Counted from the stretch's first letter, positions 36,885 through 46,343 are shown. The stretch is DNA of 64,000 bases from Brotaphodocola catenula (GCA_020686985.1 JAJEPU010000006.1:36987-100986), one strand, 5' to 3'. Notes: generated by a model not told the origin, from the letters alone. Made by a program: numbers and translations.

Positions 36885-38684
36885 TTATTCCTCAGTCTCT
36901 TCCGGCTTCTCGATCTCGATGCCAAGCTCCTTAAGCTGTTTCGGATCTACCGGGGTCGGAGCCTCGGTCATCATACAGGATGCATCCTTTACCTTCGGGA
37001 ATGCGATCACTTCACGGATGCTGTCGCAACCGCCCATCAGCATAGCTACACGGTCAAGACCGTAAGCCAGACCAGCGTGAGGCGGAACTCCGTACTTAAA
37101 TGCTTCAAGCAGGAAACCGAACTGATCCTGCGCACGCTCCGGTGTGAAGCCAAGAACCTCGAACATCTTGGACTGGATGTCGCTCTGGTGAATTCTGACA
37201 GAACCACCGCCAAGCTCGGTACCGTTCAGAACGATATCGTAAGCCTTTGCGCGAACTGCGCCCGGGTTTGTGTCGATCATCGGCCAGTCTTCCTCCATCG
37301 GCATTGTGAATGGATGGTGCATAGCCACATAACGGTTCTCCTCCTCGGAGTACTCGAGTAACGGGAACTCGGTTACCCACAGGAACTTGAAATCGTCTTT
37401 CTTTAAGAGATCCTTCTGTCTTGCGATCTCAAGACGCAGAGCGCCAAGAACATCCCATACAACCTTGTTCTTGTCTGCTGCGAACAGAAGCAGGTCGCCC
37501 GGCTTTCCGTCCATTGCCTTTACAAGAGCATCCATCTGCTCCTCGGTCATGAACTTTGCGAACGAAGACTTTAAGGAACCATCCTCGTGGATTGCGATAT
37601 ATGCCAGACCCTTTGCGCCGTAGCCCTTTGCAAACTCTACGAGTGCATCGATCTTCTTTCTCGGCATTCCGCCCTCGCCCTCAGCGTTGATACCACGAAC
37701 AGAACCACCGTTCTCAAGAGCGTTCTTGAATACAACGAACTCACAGTCCTTTACAACCTCAGATACGTTCTTTAACTCCATGCCGAAACGAAGATCCGGC
37801 TTATCGGAACCAAAGCGATCCATAGCCTCCTGCCAGGTCATACGCTGAATCGGAAGCGGAATCTCTACGTTTAACAGCTCCTTGAACAGCTTGTGAAGCA
37901 GGCGCTCATTGACATCGAGAACATCCTCAACATCGACGAAGGAAAGCTCCATATCGATCTGGGTGAACTCCGGCTGACGGTCTGCACGAAGATCCTCATC
38001 ACGATAGCAACGTGCTAACTGGAAATAACGGTCATATCCGGAGCACATCAGCAACTGCTTGAACAGCTGTGGGGACTGCGGAAGTGCGTAGAAGGAACCC
38101 GGATGAACACGGCTCGGTACAAGGTAATCTCTTGCGCCCTCCGGAGTGCTCTTGATCAGGGTCGGGGTCTCGATCTCAAGAAATCCCTCTTCTGCAAGGA
38201 ACTGTCTCGTCAGGATTGCGATCTTGCTGCGCAGGATCAGATTTCTCTGGATATCCGGGCGACGCAGATCCAGATAACGGTATTTCAGACGAAGCTCCTC
38301 TTTCGTCTTGGAATTTTCCTCAATCGGGAAAGGCGGGGTCTCAGACTCAGAGAGAATTCTCAAGCTCTCTGCGCGAACCTCGATTGCACCGGTTGCAAGG
38401 TTTTCATTCACACCGCCGGAACGAGCCTCAACACGTCCGGTTACTGCAATTACGAACTCACTTCTGAGCTTCTCTGCCTTTGCAAAGCTCTCTGCTCCGC
38501 AGTCGCTCTCCTCAAAAATAATCTGCAAAATACCCGAACGATCACGTAAATCTACGAAAATGATACCGCCCTTGTTTCTGCTCTTCTGTACCCAACCCAT
38601 GACAGTCACATTCTGACCGACATTGGCAAGGCTAAGCTCTCCGCATCGATGGGATCTTTTCAGTCCCTGCATTGACTCTGCCAT
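36885..38684 (-). CDS. aspS: Aspartyl-tRNA synthetase
   Basis: 599 residues, the bacterial size with a GAD insertion domain. An N-terminal OB-fold binds the anticodon (VTVMGWVQKSRNKGGIIFVD). Class II motif 2 is FQLARCYRDEDLRADRQPEFTQ-like (arginine and glutamate seen near residue 220) and motif 3 is AGLAYGLDRVAMLMGG. It charges tRNA-Asp, possibly also tRNA-Asn if this lineage uses the amidotransferase route. ATG at 38684 follows AAAGGAGATTTTGAG; upstream in-frame codons are ignored. It follows hisS, a common Firmicute arrangement. Confidence 0.95.
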   Translation of the reverse strand: MAESMQGLKRSHRCGELSLANVGQNVTVMGWVQKSRNKGGIIFVDLRDRSGILQIIFEESDCGAESFAKAEKLRSEFVIAVTGRVEARSGGVNENLATGAIEVRAESLRILSESETPPFPIEENSKTKEELRLKYRYLDLRRPDIQRNLILRSKIAILTRQFLAEEGFLEIETPTLIKSTPEGARDYLVPSRVHPGSFYALPQSPQLFKQLLMCSGYDRYFQLARCYRDEDLRADRQPEFTQIDMELSFVDVEDVLDVNERLLHKLFKELLNVEIPLPIQRMTWQEAMDRFGSDKPDLRFGMELKNVSEVVKDCEFVVFKNALENGGSVRGINAEGEGGMPRKKIDALVEFAKGYGAKGLAYIAIHEDGSLKSSFAKFMTEEQMDALVKAMDGKPGDLLLFAADKNKVVWDVLGALRLEIARQKDLLKKDDFKFLWVTEFPLLEYSEEENRYVAMHHPFTMPMEEDWPMIDTNPGAVRAKAYDIVLNGTELGGGSVRIHQSDIQSKMFEVLGFTPERAQDQFGFLLEAFKYGVPPHAGLAYGLDRVAMLMGGCDSIREVIAFPKVKDASCMMTEAPTPVDPKQLKELGIEIEKPEETEE

Positions 38685-38745
38685 CTCAAAATCTCCTTTT
38701 ATCTTCAGGCTAAATTGCTTTTGCCTGTTAATCACTTTTTCTTTC

Positions 38746-38797
38746 GACTATGTCTTACCCCTGTTACGGGTAAAATTTTTATTTCATTTTCATAGTC
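38746..38797 (-). other. Structured spacer between hisS and aspS
   Basis: On minus GACTATG pairs with CATAGTC, enclosing TTACCC/GGGGTAA. It resembles neither a T-box nor a U-run terminator. It may be an RNA-processing or weak attenuation signal between the two synthetase genes. Confidence 0.4.
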
Positions 38798-38828
38798 TAT
38801 TGGTGCTGACAAACGAAATTCTACAATC

Positions 38829-40091
38829 CTATTTCAGTGCCTCGCGGTAAAACTCAACGAACTCGGTGTAGCCTTCCTTGTTCAGCTGTTCCTTCTGGAA
38901 CTTCTTGTTCTTGTTCATCTGAGAAACAAGAACCTGAACACCGGCACTGCGCTCTTTCATAGCCTGCTTCATGATCTCGGAAAGACGCTTTGCATCCATT
39001 CCTTTCTCAATCAGATAAGCCTTGCGCTCTGCCTGATTCTCCACCTTACCGCCCTGATCCATCAGGATCGTAACGATTCTCTCAAAACCGATGGAAAATC
39101 CACATGCCGGGGTGTCCTGACCGGTGAACTTGCCGATCATTTTGTCGTAACGACCGCCACCTGCAACGGAACCGCCAAATCCCTCCATCGAAACCTCGAA
39201 GATCGTTCCGGTGTAGTAGGACATTCCACGCACGAGAGTCGGGTCAAATGCGAGCTTGAACTCGGTCTCTGCGACATCGGTAACGGTGTCCATGATATTT
39301 GCAAGGTTCTCAGAAACGCTCTCCGGCATCACATCTGCGAGAATCTTTCCGAGAGCGCGCACACCCTCTGCATTGTCAGTCACCTGACCGAGCAGGTCTG
39401 CGTACTTCTCAACAGCATCCTGTGCATAGCCATTCTCAAGCAGTTCTGCCTTTACGCCGTCCATGCCGATCTTATCCATCTTGTCAAGCGTGATGAAAAC
39501 CTGATCGAGACTGTCCTCTGCAAATCCGCAGTGGAGTGCCATTCCCTTTAAGATACCGCGGTCGTTGATACGAACCGTAAATGCGTTGTCCGGGCAGATT
39601 CTTCCGAGAGCTGTCGTCGTAGCCAGAATCAGCTCGATCTCTGCCATGCTCGACGGGTCGCCGAGAATGTCGATGTCACACTGGGTAAACTGACGGAAAC
39701 GTCCCTTCTGCGGGCGGTCAGCTCTCCAAACACTTCCCATCTGAAGCGCCTTGAACGGTGCCGGGAGCTGGGATGCGTTGTTGGAATAATAGCGGGAAAG
39801 CGGAAGTGTCAGATCGTAACGCAGACCGCTATCGGTCAGATCGTTCTCGGTCTCTGCGGTCTCAAGATTCAGCTTCTCACCGCGCTTTAAAATCTTGAAG
39901 ATCAGCTTCTCATTGTCTCCGCCCTGCTTGCTCGTCAGGTTCTCGATATGCTCCACGCACGGAGTCTCAATCTGCGTAAATCCAAATCCCTGGTAGGTCT
40001 GACGGATCTGCTCCATCACAAAATTTCTGACCTGCATCTCCGCAGGCAGAATATCTCTCATGCCGGTAACCGGCTTCTTTTTCAGTGCCAT
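38829..40091 (-). CDS. hisS: Histidyl-tRNA synthetase
   Basis: 420 residues. Class II synthetase with GMRDILPAEM at the start, motif 2 SVWRADRPQKGRFRQFTQCD, the His-specific loop VRGMSYYTGTIFEVS and motif 3 CGFSIGFERIV. The C-terminal anticodon-binding domain is about 330-420. ATG at 40091 has GGAGAAGAAGC and precedes the conserved KKPVTGMRD; a longer frame is open upstream. First gene of the hisS-aspS transcript. Confidence 0.95.
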   Translation of the reverse strand: MALKKKPVTGMRDILPAEMQVRNFVMEQIRQTYQGFGFTQIETPCVEHIENLTSKQGGDNEKLIFKILKRGEKLNLETAETENDLTDSGLRYDLTLPLSRYYSNNASQLPAPFKALQMGSVWRADRPQKGRFRQFTQCDIDILGDPSSMAEIELILATTTALGRICPDNAFTVRINDRGILKGMALHCGFAEDSLDQVFITLDKMDKIGMDGVKAELLENGYAQDAVEKYADLLGQVTDNAEGVRALGKILADVMPESVSENLANIMDTVTDVAETEFKLAFDPTLVRGMSYYTGTIFEVSMEGFGGSVAGGGRYDKMIGKFTGQDTPACGFSIGFERIVTILMDQGGKVENQAERKAYLIEKGMDAKRLSEIMKQAMKERSAGVQVLVSQMNKNKKFQKEQLNKEGYTEFVEFYREALK

Positions 40092-40218
40092 GCTTCTTCT
40101 CCATCTTCTTATCGCCGAAATATCCATCTCCATCAGGATTCACATTTTTGTTTTTCCCTTTCATCGGAGGACTTGATCTGCCCGTGAATCCTAATATTTT
40201 CATGTACATTCTGGCGGT

Positions 40219-40271
40219 TGTCAATTACACATTCGCCTTACGATTATACTATTCCCTCCCACAAAATGCAA
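40219..40271 (-). promoter_or_regulatory. Promoter region of hisS-aspS
   Basis: On minus: TTGCAT (40271-40266), 17-base spacer, TATAAT (40248-40243). A further TTGACA at 40224-40219 may be a second -35. The leader contains AGGATTCAC / GTGAATCCT arms (about 40187 and 40134). No T-box motif seen. Confidence 0.65.
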
Positions 40272-40420
40272 TCCTGACCTTGCGTTTCGTCTCCATTTTT
40301 TCCAAAAAATCCTGTTTTCTTGAATACATTTATTGTATCTACTTCAGAATTTATTCCCAAATATTAATCCCAAATATCCTAGTATTATTGCTTTAATATT
40401 TATATTCTTCTGCTCCCCAT

Positions 40421-41230
40421 CTACCCAAAAATCTCCCGAAGACCGGCGAGCACACCCTCCTCATCATTTTTGCAGGTCACAAACTTTGCGGATTTTCTGA
40501 CCTCCTCCGGGGCATTTCCCATCGCATAGCCAAATTTTGCAGTCGCGATCATTCCCATATCGCTCTCTCCGTCGCCGAATGCACCTGCCTGCTCTGCGGT
40601 CAGCCCCAGCTTCTCACACAGCGCCTCAAGTGCAACAGACTTCTTCACTCCGTTCTCGGTGACCTCAAGATACTCCGCATTCGACGCTGCCACCTGAAGA
40701 TCCGGAAATGCTTCGCGCAGGCGAACAGCAAGACGCTTCATCTGCTCCGGCTCTCCCATCAGCAAAAACTTGTGTATTCCGCCGTCCTCTGCAAAAACTT
40801 TCTCGATCGAACCGATCTCCGCCGAAAATCCCACGATTGCTTCCTCTCTCTGCTCTCTCGCATCCTCCCGATTATCCACAATCCACTTTTCAAATCCGAA
40901 TGTATTACAGCAAACCTCCGGGAATTCTTTTTCTAAGAGATGTTTGAGTTCCACTGCGGTATCTAACGGGATCTGACAGCTGTAAAGAGGCCTCTCATCC
41001 TGATCCAGAATTAATGCCCCGCAAAAGCAGATCATCGGCGCATGATTTCCGATTTTTCTCTTAATCACACGAACACCTTCCGGGGAGCGCGCCGAAGTCA
41101 GAACAAACGGAATTCCGTCCTTTTCCATCTCAAGAATCATCTCCTTCGTTCCCGGAGTCACAACCCCATCCGAGGTGAGGATCGTTCCATCAATGTCACT
41201 GAATACAATTTTGCAATAGTTCTTTTTCAT
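40421..41230 (-). CDS. Cof-type HAD-IIB phosphatase
   Basis: 269 residues. HAD motif I FSDIDGTILTSDG, motif II VLTSARSPEG, the IIB cap (about 85-190) and motif IV AFGDGESDMGMI are all present. Such enzymes remove phosphate from sugar phosphates, FMN or pyridoxal phosphate; the substrate cannot be told. ATG follows GGAGACGAGGGAATT, and the leader is built of GATAA-type repeats. Confidence 0.9.
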   Translation of the reverse strand: MKKNYCKIVFSDIDGTILTSDGVVTPGTKEMILEMEKDGIPFVLTSARSPEGVRVIKRKIGNHAPMICFCGALILDQDERPLYSCQIPLDTAVELKHLLEKEFPEVCCNTFGFEKWIVDNREDAREQREEAIVGFSAEIGSIEKVFAEDGGIHKFLLMGEPEQMKRLAVRLREAFPDLQVAASNAEYLEVTENGVKKSVALEALCEKLGLTAEQAGAFGDGESDMGMIATAKFGYAMGNAPEEVRKSAKFVTCKNDEEGVLAGLREIFG

Positions 41231-41337
41231 AATTCCCTCGTCTCCTTTATCTTTTTATTTCATTTTTATCTCATTTTATCTTATCGATCACTTAATGACC
41301 GTTGCCCTTAATTAGATAAATGAATTTCCGTTGTGAT

Positions 41338-42654
41338 CTACCTCGTCTCATTTTTGAGCAGGTTATTGATCTCTCTCTGCAATTTCAGAAGTTTTGTATC
41401 TAAAGCCACTCCATCATCGACCATCTCCTGAATCCTCTGGTCTGCGATCTCCATTGCATCCTGATACCCGACAAAATGTGGCATCGTCTGCGCACACTCC
41501 ATTGCGTCACGCACCACTTCCATGTTGATATCTTCCGCCTGAATCTGCTCCACCGCCTCCCGAATTACCGGAAGACCTGAATCTGACTCCGGAATCTGGC
41601 TCTGCGTCTCGAGATCATAGCAGAGTTCCTTTAAAAATTCCCACGCAAGACGCTCCTGTTTTGTCCGACTGCTGATTCCCATCAAAAGTGTATACAATGC
41701 CGTTTTTCCCGAACCACTCGTCTTCTGAGGCATGGAAACACAGTCCCATTCAAATTCTGAATATTTTTTAATTCTCCACGGATAGGGCTTGTACGTCTTG
41801 TACTCCGCATACGTCATCGGCTGAAATGCAACATTTCCCTGATCAAAGTCCTTTGATGTCACGATATGCCCCTGATCAAGAGCCCGAAGCGAAATCAGAA
41901 AACGCACTGCCTCCTCCACTTTCTGATCTCCGAAAAAAGAAGTCTTTCCGTTTTCGTCAAACAACTCGACTCCCGAGGCGCGCATCGCATACTGCCAGTC
42001 GTAACCAAGAACTCCGTACTGATCGAATTTTCCATCTCCATTTAAATCCTGAGTAACCTGCTGACAAATATCAAAAAATGTTTCCCAGGTCCAGTTTCTC
42101 CTTGGCATCATAATCTCCGCCCGATCGAGAAGCGTTCGGTTGACAAACATCAGCGTCGGGACACACTCATAGGGCAGGGCATACTGCCCATTTCTCGCTG
42201 TTCCGCCCGCGAAAGCAGCCGAATAATAATCCTCTTTTGCAAAATTCAGATCCTCGCGAATCTGTCTGTCGAGATTCTTTAAAATATTCAGAGAGATCAG
42301 ATTCTCCATCTCCCCGTCCGGAATCATGAAGACATCCGGCTCTTCCCCGAGAAGCACCTGCTCAGACAGCCACTCAATATAGTCCTCCTTGAGCACACCG
42401 CTTGTATACTCCACCTTCACTCCCGGATATTTCTTCTCAAACCGCTCAATCGCATCATCGATAATCTGATAGCAGTCACCATTCGGCACATCCCAATAAC
42501 TTCCAGCAAACATTCCGAACTTTAGCGTGACAGTCTGATTCCGCTTTCTCTGAAGCGCCCAGACTCCGGCAAACAAGATCACCACTGCCAGAATTCCTAT
42601 GATTACGGTATAAATCCCGACTTTCTTTTTCTCTTCCCCTGCTGTCTCTCCCAT
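41338..42654 (-). CDS. Membrane-anchored extracellular solute-binding protein
   Basis: 438 residues. One N-terminal membrane helix (about 12-32, no lipobox Cys) precedes a family-1 sugar-binding fold (KFGMFAGSYWDVPNG, RFEKKYPGVKVEY, EEPDVFMIPDGEMENL). ABC sugar-binding proteins usually work with two permeases and an ATPase, none of which is nearby; instead it follows a receptor-kinase-regulator set. It may therefore act in sensing, or serve a transporter encoded elsewhere. ATG at 42654 with GGGAGAGAAAGCG is preferred to the TTG 13 codons before. The MITE-like element lies between it and the regulator gene. Confidence 0.82.
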   Translation of the reverse strand: MGETAGEEKKKVGIYTVIIGILAVVILFAGVWALQRKRNQTVTLKFGMFAGSYWDVPNGDCYQIIDDAIERFEKKYPGVKVEYTSGVLKEDYIEWLSEQVLLGEEPDVFMIPDGEMENLISLNILKNLDRQIREDLNFAKEDYYSAAFAGGTARNGQYALPYECVPTLMFVNRTLLDRAEIMMPRRNWTWETFFDICQQVTQDLNGDGKFDQYGVLGYDWQYAMRASGVELFDENGKTSFFGDQKVEEAVRFLISLRALDQGHIVTSKDFDQGNVAFQPMTYAEYKTYKPYPWRIKKYSEFEWDCVSMPQKTSGSGKTALYTLLMGISSRTKQERLAWEFLKELCYDLETQSQIPESDSGLPVIREAVEQIQAEDINMEVVRDAMECAQTMPHFVGYQDAMEIADQRIQEMVDDGVALDTKLLKLQREINNLLKNETR

Positions 42655-42816
42655 CGCTTTCTCTCCCGGTTTCCTGTTTCCTGTCTGTTTCAATCTATTT
42701 CTGTCTGTTCCTGTCGTCCCAAATTATCGCTCTTATCTCTGTCATTTCTCTTCTTGCTATTTGCTTTATTATCGATGTTATGTTGTGTTGTTGTCTACCT
42801 ATCGTTTTTATCTTAT

Positions 42817-42971
42817 TTATGAGAAATCCTAACTGTTCAGTAGGTCTGCGCACTTGTTGTGCTGACCGTAAGAAAACATAGGCTAGAAGGCAAAAATCCC
42901 ATCGGCGCAGCCGATCTGGAATGGATTTTTGCTCATAACTATGAAGGTACTGAATAGTTATGAGAAATCCT
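42817..42971. mobile_element. 127-bp MITE-like element with 14-bp target duplication
   Basis: A perfect 14-bp direct repeat TTATGAGAAATCCT stands at 42817-42830 and 42958-42971. The 127 bases between begin AACTGTTCAGTA and end TACTGAATAG, imperfect inverted ends. The interior contains an AAAAATCC...GGATTTTT stem around GGCGCAGCC. No protein is encoded. The right duplication covers the last codons and stop of the response regulator, so the insertion left the protein intact. Classed as a non-autonomous transposable element by structure; the mobilising transposase is unknown. Confidence 0.75.
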
Positions 42972-43686
42972 TCTTTGTCACGCCGGTCTGCACTGCCCAG
43001 ATCGCAAGCTGAGTCCGGTCTCTGAGATCGAGTTTACTCAAAATCGAGCTCAAATTGTTTCGGATCGTGCCCTCAGAGAGATTGAGTGCGACCGCAATCT
43101 CTTTGTTCGATCTGCCGTATCCTACCTGCTGAATCACTCGCCACTCCGTCTTGGAAATATCCTCGACAAAACGGCTGTCGACATGGATTCCGTAATCGCC
43201 CTGTGCCATCTGAGAAAATAGGCGCACAACCTTGACCGCAATATCCGGATTGATCATCGCCTTTCCGCTGTAAACTGTGCGGATCGCATTTGTGAGTTCC
43301 GCCATTGAGACACCTTTAAGTAAATATCCGCTCGCTCCATATTTCAACGCATTGTATACATACTCGTCATCATCAAAGGTAGTCAGAATAATAATCTTGA
43401 TGCTCGGATAATTCTCCTTGATAATCTGTGTACAGGAAACCCCGTCCATCTCTGGCATTCGCACATCCATCAGAATCACATCGGGCTTTTCCCCGCGCAC
43501 CGCACGGATAACCTCACGCCCATCTGCCACAGGTGTCATCACTTCCATATCTTCATTTGCGGACAAAATAATCTGAAGGCTGTCCCGAAGCAGAGCCTGA
43601 TCGTCCGCAATCAAAATCTTGATTTTTTCTTTTCCACTGATTCCCTTTTCATTGATTCTTCTTTCATTGATCTCTTTTTCACTCAT
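42958..43686 (-). CDS. NarL/FixJ-type response regulator
   Basis: 242 residues from ATG 43686, one base after the kinase stop. Receiver domain (about 22-140) has the acidic pair DD28-29, phospho-acceptor Asp74 in ILMDVRMPEMDG, and Lys in GYLLKGVS. The C-terminal LuxR-type helix-turn-helix (GYGRSNKEIAVALNLSEGTI) binds DNA. The first 20 residues are a low-complexity INERR-INEKG repeat not seen in homologous regulators. It is the partner of the adjacent kinase; targets are unknown but may be sugar uptake genes. Confidence 0.92.
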   Translation of the reverse strand: MSEKEINERRINEKGISGKEKIKILIADDQALLRDSLQIILSANEDMEVMTPVADGREVIRAVRGEKPDVILMDVRMPEMDGVSCTQIIKENYPSIKIIILTTFDDDEYVYNALKYGASGYLLKGVSMAELTNAIRTVYSGKAMINPDIAVKVVRLFSQMAQGDYGIHVDSRFVEDISKTEWRVIQQVGYGRSNKEIAVALNLSEGTIRNNLSSILSKLDLRDRTQLAIWAVQTGVTKKDFS

Positions 43687-43687
43687 C

Positions 43688-45064
43688 TCAGTTTCGTTCT
43701 CCCCATCTGATCGGAATATTTGCCGCAACCAAAAATCCACTCTCACTGCTACACTCAAGTGTTCCATTGAGCATTGCAAGGCGTTCTCTCATGTGTTTTA
43801 AACCAAATCCCGGTTTTACTTCCGAGCATCCACAGCCATTGTCCTTCACGGCAATCGTGAGCCACTGATCGACCTTGCTGATTCCGATCTTTATGTAGCT
43901 CGCCTTTCCGTGACGGATCGCATTTGTTGTGGCTTCCTGAATCACCCGGTAAATCACTTCCTCCTCATCTTCGTGAAAATTCAGCGGATGCACCTGATTG
44001 TCAAAAACAATCTCGACCTTCGCCGTCTCCCCCATATCTTTGAGCATTTTTCGAATTGCATCTTCAAGTTCCAGTTTTTCCAGTGCATCCGGGCGCAGAC
44101 TGTTCATCGATCTTCTGACATCCGTCATTCCCTCACGCGCGACCTCAGACACTTTCTCAAGCTGTTTTTTTGCGGAATCGGGAGCAATATCCATCATCAT
44201 CACCGCGGCATCCACTCCGGCAATGATTCCGGTGAGCGCATGACCAAGTGTATCGTGAATTTCTCTCGCAAGACGGTTTCTCTCTCGAACTTCTGCATTC
44301 TTCTCCGCCTCAATCGCATAACTTTTGAGCTTTCGGTTTGCCAGCTCGAGCTGACCATTCAGAGACTGAATTCGCTCCCTCTCCCGGTATTCCTCCTGAA
44401 TCAAAAGTGCCGTGTACCAGATAAACAGCACAAGGTTTGTGGAAACCAGTATACTTCGGATACTCTTCAAAACTGCCTGCATATCTGTCTCAAAAACAGC
44501 CAGAAACATATCCCAGGAGATCATGAAAAATCGCTCTCCGACAAGATCAAAATCAAGCACCGTGGACAGAATAACAACCGAGAGTCCAAACATCAATTTC
44601 TGGTTTCCTCCGCGCTCTCCGCGCATCATATCCGCTGCCATCACAAGAACAAGTCCATTGTATGCCAGATTCATTCCCGCTCCCGCGACAATACAGGCGA
44701 CAATCTCAATCTCAAGAAAAAGCGGTCGAAGTTCCTCCCACTCTCCTTCGCACTTCCGGCTCAGACTTCCAAACATGACAAAAGCAAGATAGCCCAAAAT
44801 TGAATAACTGATCATCTGATCCGGTTTCCACGGTCTGATCTTCACATTCCTGAGAAATTCCGCGGCTTCCATCCGTCCAACGACACTCCACAGCGAATAT
44901 GCCATCACACTGCTGACAAAACACACCGCAATAAAATTGACTACATAGATTGCAACCTGAAGTCGGGAAATCAGAGATTCTCGCTTTTCTCCCTGTGTCA
45001 TCTCCCGCGCCTTCGCCGGTGTAGTTGCCTCTCTCATCTTGCTACTGCCATCCATCCGTCCCAT
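43688..45064 (-). CDS. Sensor histidine kinase (HisKA_3/LytS-NarX type)
   Basis: 458 residues. The N-terminal half has about six membrane helices between residues 28 and 205. A coiled coil follows, then the HisKA_3 dimer domain with LAREIHDTLGHALTG (phospho-His near 268) and an ATPase domain with QEATTNAIRHG, DNGCGC and GFGLKHMRERL. It has no large external sensor domain, so it likely takes its signal from the anchored receptor encoded just upstream, whose gene overlaps by 23 bases. The ATG has GGAGG only 3 bases before it; a later ATG in the first 10 codons is possible. Confidence 0.92.
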   Translation of the reverse strand: MGRMDGSSKMREATTPAKAREMTQGEKRESLISRLQVAIYVVNFIAVCFVSSVMAYSLWSVVGRMEAAEFLRNVKIRPWKPDQMISYSILGYLAFVMFGSLSRKCEGEWEELRPLFLEIEIVACIVAGAGMNLAYNGLVLVMAADMMRGERGGNQKLMFGLSVVILSTVLDFDLVGERFFMISWDMFLAVFETDMQAVLKSIRSILVSTNLVLFIWYTALLIQEEYRERERIQSLNGQLELANRKLKSYAIEAEKNAEVRERNRLAREIHDTLGHALTGIIAGVDAAVMMMDIAPDSAKKQLEKVSEVAREGMTDVRRSMNSLRPDALEKLELEDAIRKMLKDMGETAKVEIVFDNQVHPLNFHEDEEEVIYRVIQEATTNAIRHGKASYIKIGISKVDQWLTIAVKDNGCGCSEVKPGFGLKHMRERLAMLNGTLECSSESGFLVAANIPIRWGERN

Positions 45065-46004
45065 ATTCCTCCAGATTCTCTATCGTCACAAGCTCTGTCT
45101 GTACAAGAACACGTTTTGGAATCTCTTCCCCATCAAAAAATCGATAAATCACGTCCGCAGCCATTCTTCCAATTTTTCTCGGAAACTGCGCCGATGTCGC
45201 CGTCATGATCCCTTCCGCAATCATTCCTTTTCCATCCGGAGAACCATCGACCCCATAGACGAGAATCTTTCCGTCCTTTCCCTGCTCTTTCAGCGCTGCC
45301 ATGCTTCCCATCGCTGCTAAATCATTCAGACACATGATCACATCTGCATCCGGATGTTCCTCCAACAGTTTCTCGGTCGCCGGCATTGCAAGCTCCAGCT
45401 GACCAAGGCAATCCGCCTCATCAAGAATCTGATACTGCGGATAATCCGCAAGCGCATCTTTAAACCCCTGAATGCGGTCGATTCCTGACTTTGCCACGCT
45501 GTGACTGAGCAAAAGAATCTTTGCACTCTCCCGTGTCTCCATCAAATGCTGTGCACAGAGCTGTCCCGCGCGATAATTGTCCGAGATCATCGTACAGCGC
45601 ACAAGATCATCGTCATAGACATCACTGTCCACCACGATCACCGGAATCCCCGCCTTTTTTGCCTCCTCAAGCGCCGGTGTGATCTCCTTCCAGTCCACCG
45701 GATTGACAAAAATTCCAGAGACATTCAAATCCACAAATTCCCGGATCTGATTGATCTGCTTCTCAACATCAAGGGCAGGATCTCTGGTCAGCAACATATC
45801 GCCATTTGCCTCAAGGGCATTGCGGATCTCATCATCAATAATCTCATAGAATGGATTGTTCATCGTCATATAAGTAGCGCCGAACTTTCGTCCTGCCCAG
45901 TAAAATGCGATCATCTTTCCCGCACTCATGAAAAACCAGATTCCCACGATCAGCAAAATCACACCGACCATGCCCATGAGCACGCTCCTTCTGCGCCCTT
46001 CCAT
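45042..46004 (-). CDS. Membrane-anchored sugar-binding receptor (RbsB-like)
   Basis: 320 residues. A basic start and one membrane helix (about 9-30) anchor a type-1 periplasmic binding fold outside the cell (MTMNNPFYEIIDDEIRNALE, GIFVNPVDWKEITPALEEA, PVIVVDSDVYDDD, LNDLAAMGSMAAL, VDGSPDGKGMI). These proteins bind pentoses or hexoses. Without a transporter next to it and with overlap to a kinase gene, it is best read as the ligand-sensing arm of a three-component system. Ribosome site GGGGGTAAGAGAGAACG. Confidence 0.88.
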   Translation of the reverse strand: MEGRRRSVLMGMVGVILLIVGIWFFMSAGKMIAFYWAGRKFGATYMTMNNPFYEIIDDEIRNALEANGDMLLTRDPALDVEKQINQIREFVDLNVSGIFVNPVDWKEITPALEEAKKAGIPVIVVDSDVYDDDLVRCTMISDNYRAGQLCAQHLMETRESAKILLLSHSVAKSGIDRIQGFKDALADYPQYQILDEADCLGQLELAMPATEKLLEEHPDADVIMCLNDLAAMGSMAALKEQGKDGKILVYGVDGSPDGKGMIAEGIMTATSAQFPRKIGRMAADVIYRFFDGEEIPKRVLVQTELVTIENLEEYGTDGWQ

Positions 46005-46215
46005 CGTTCTCTCTTACCCCCTGTTTCTGATGAATCTGTGAGTATTTTATATGTCATTCATTTCTATCCACATTTTACCATGAGTTCCCGAATTCGGCAA
46101 TTTTCTATTTTCATAAGTTACTATCTAAGTCTTTTATCATAACTCAGAGTGGATGCGCAGTGATTCTGATGAGAAGATGTCAGCAAAACTGACCAGAATC
46201 TCACGACGAGTCTCT

Positions 46216-46343
46216 GCGACGAAGACGGGAAAGTACATGCAAACCCGTTTTTAACGTCGGTGTTTTAACTGTGTTTTTTACAATCCTATGCACCGCTACG
46301 TTAAAACTCGGAGCGCGAGCGTGTTTGCATGACTTTACCCGTC
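46216..46343. repeat. Large nested palindrome in the 46.0-46.5 kb spacer
   Basis: Outer arms GACGGGAAAGTACATGCAAAC (46224 on) and GTTTGCATGACTTTACCCGTC (to 46343) are inverted copies with few mismatches. Inside them GTTTTTAACGTCGGTG pairs with CACCGCTACGTTAAAAC. Parts recur at 777-1001 and 17369-17422. No gene is seen between 46005 and 46532. Repeat element or structured RNA. Confidence 0.65.

Noticed and set aside
40092..40420. Possible T-box upstream of hisS
   Set aside because: No T-box sequence or specifier stem recognised; only a simple promoter and a short inverted pair.
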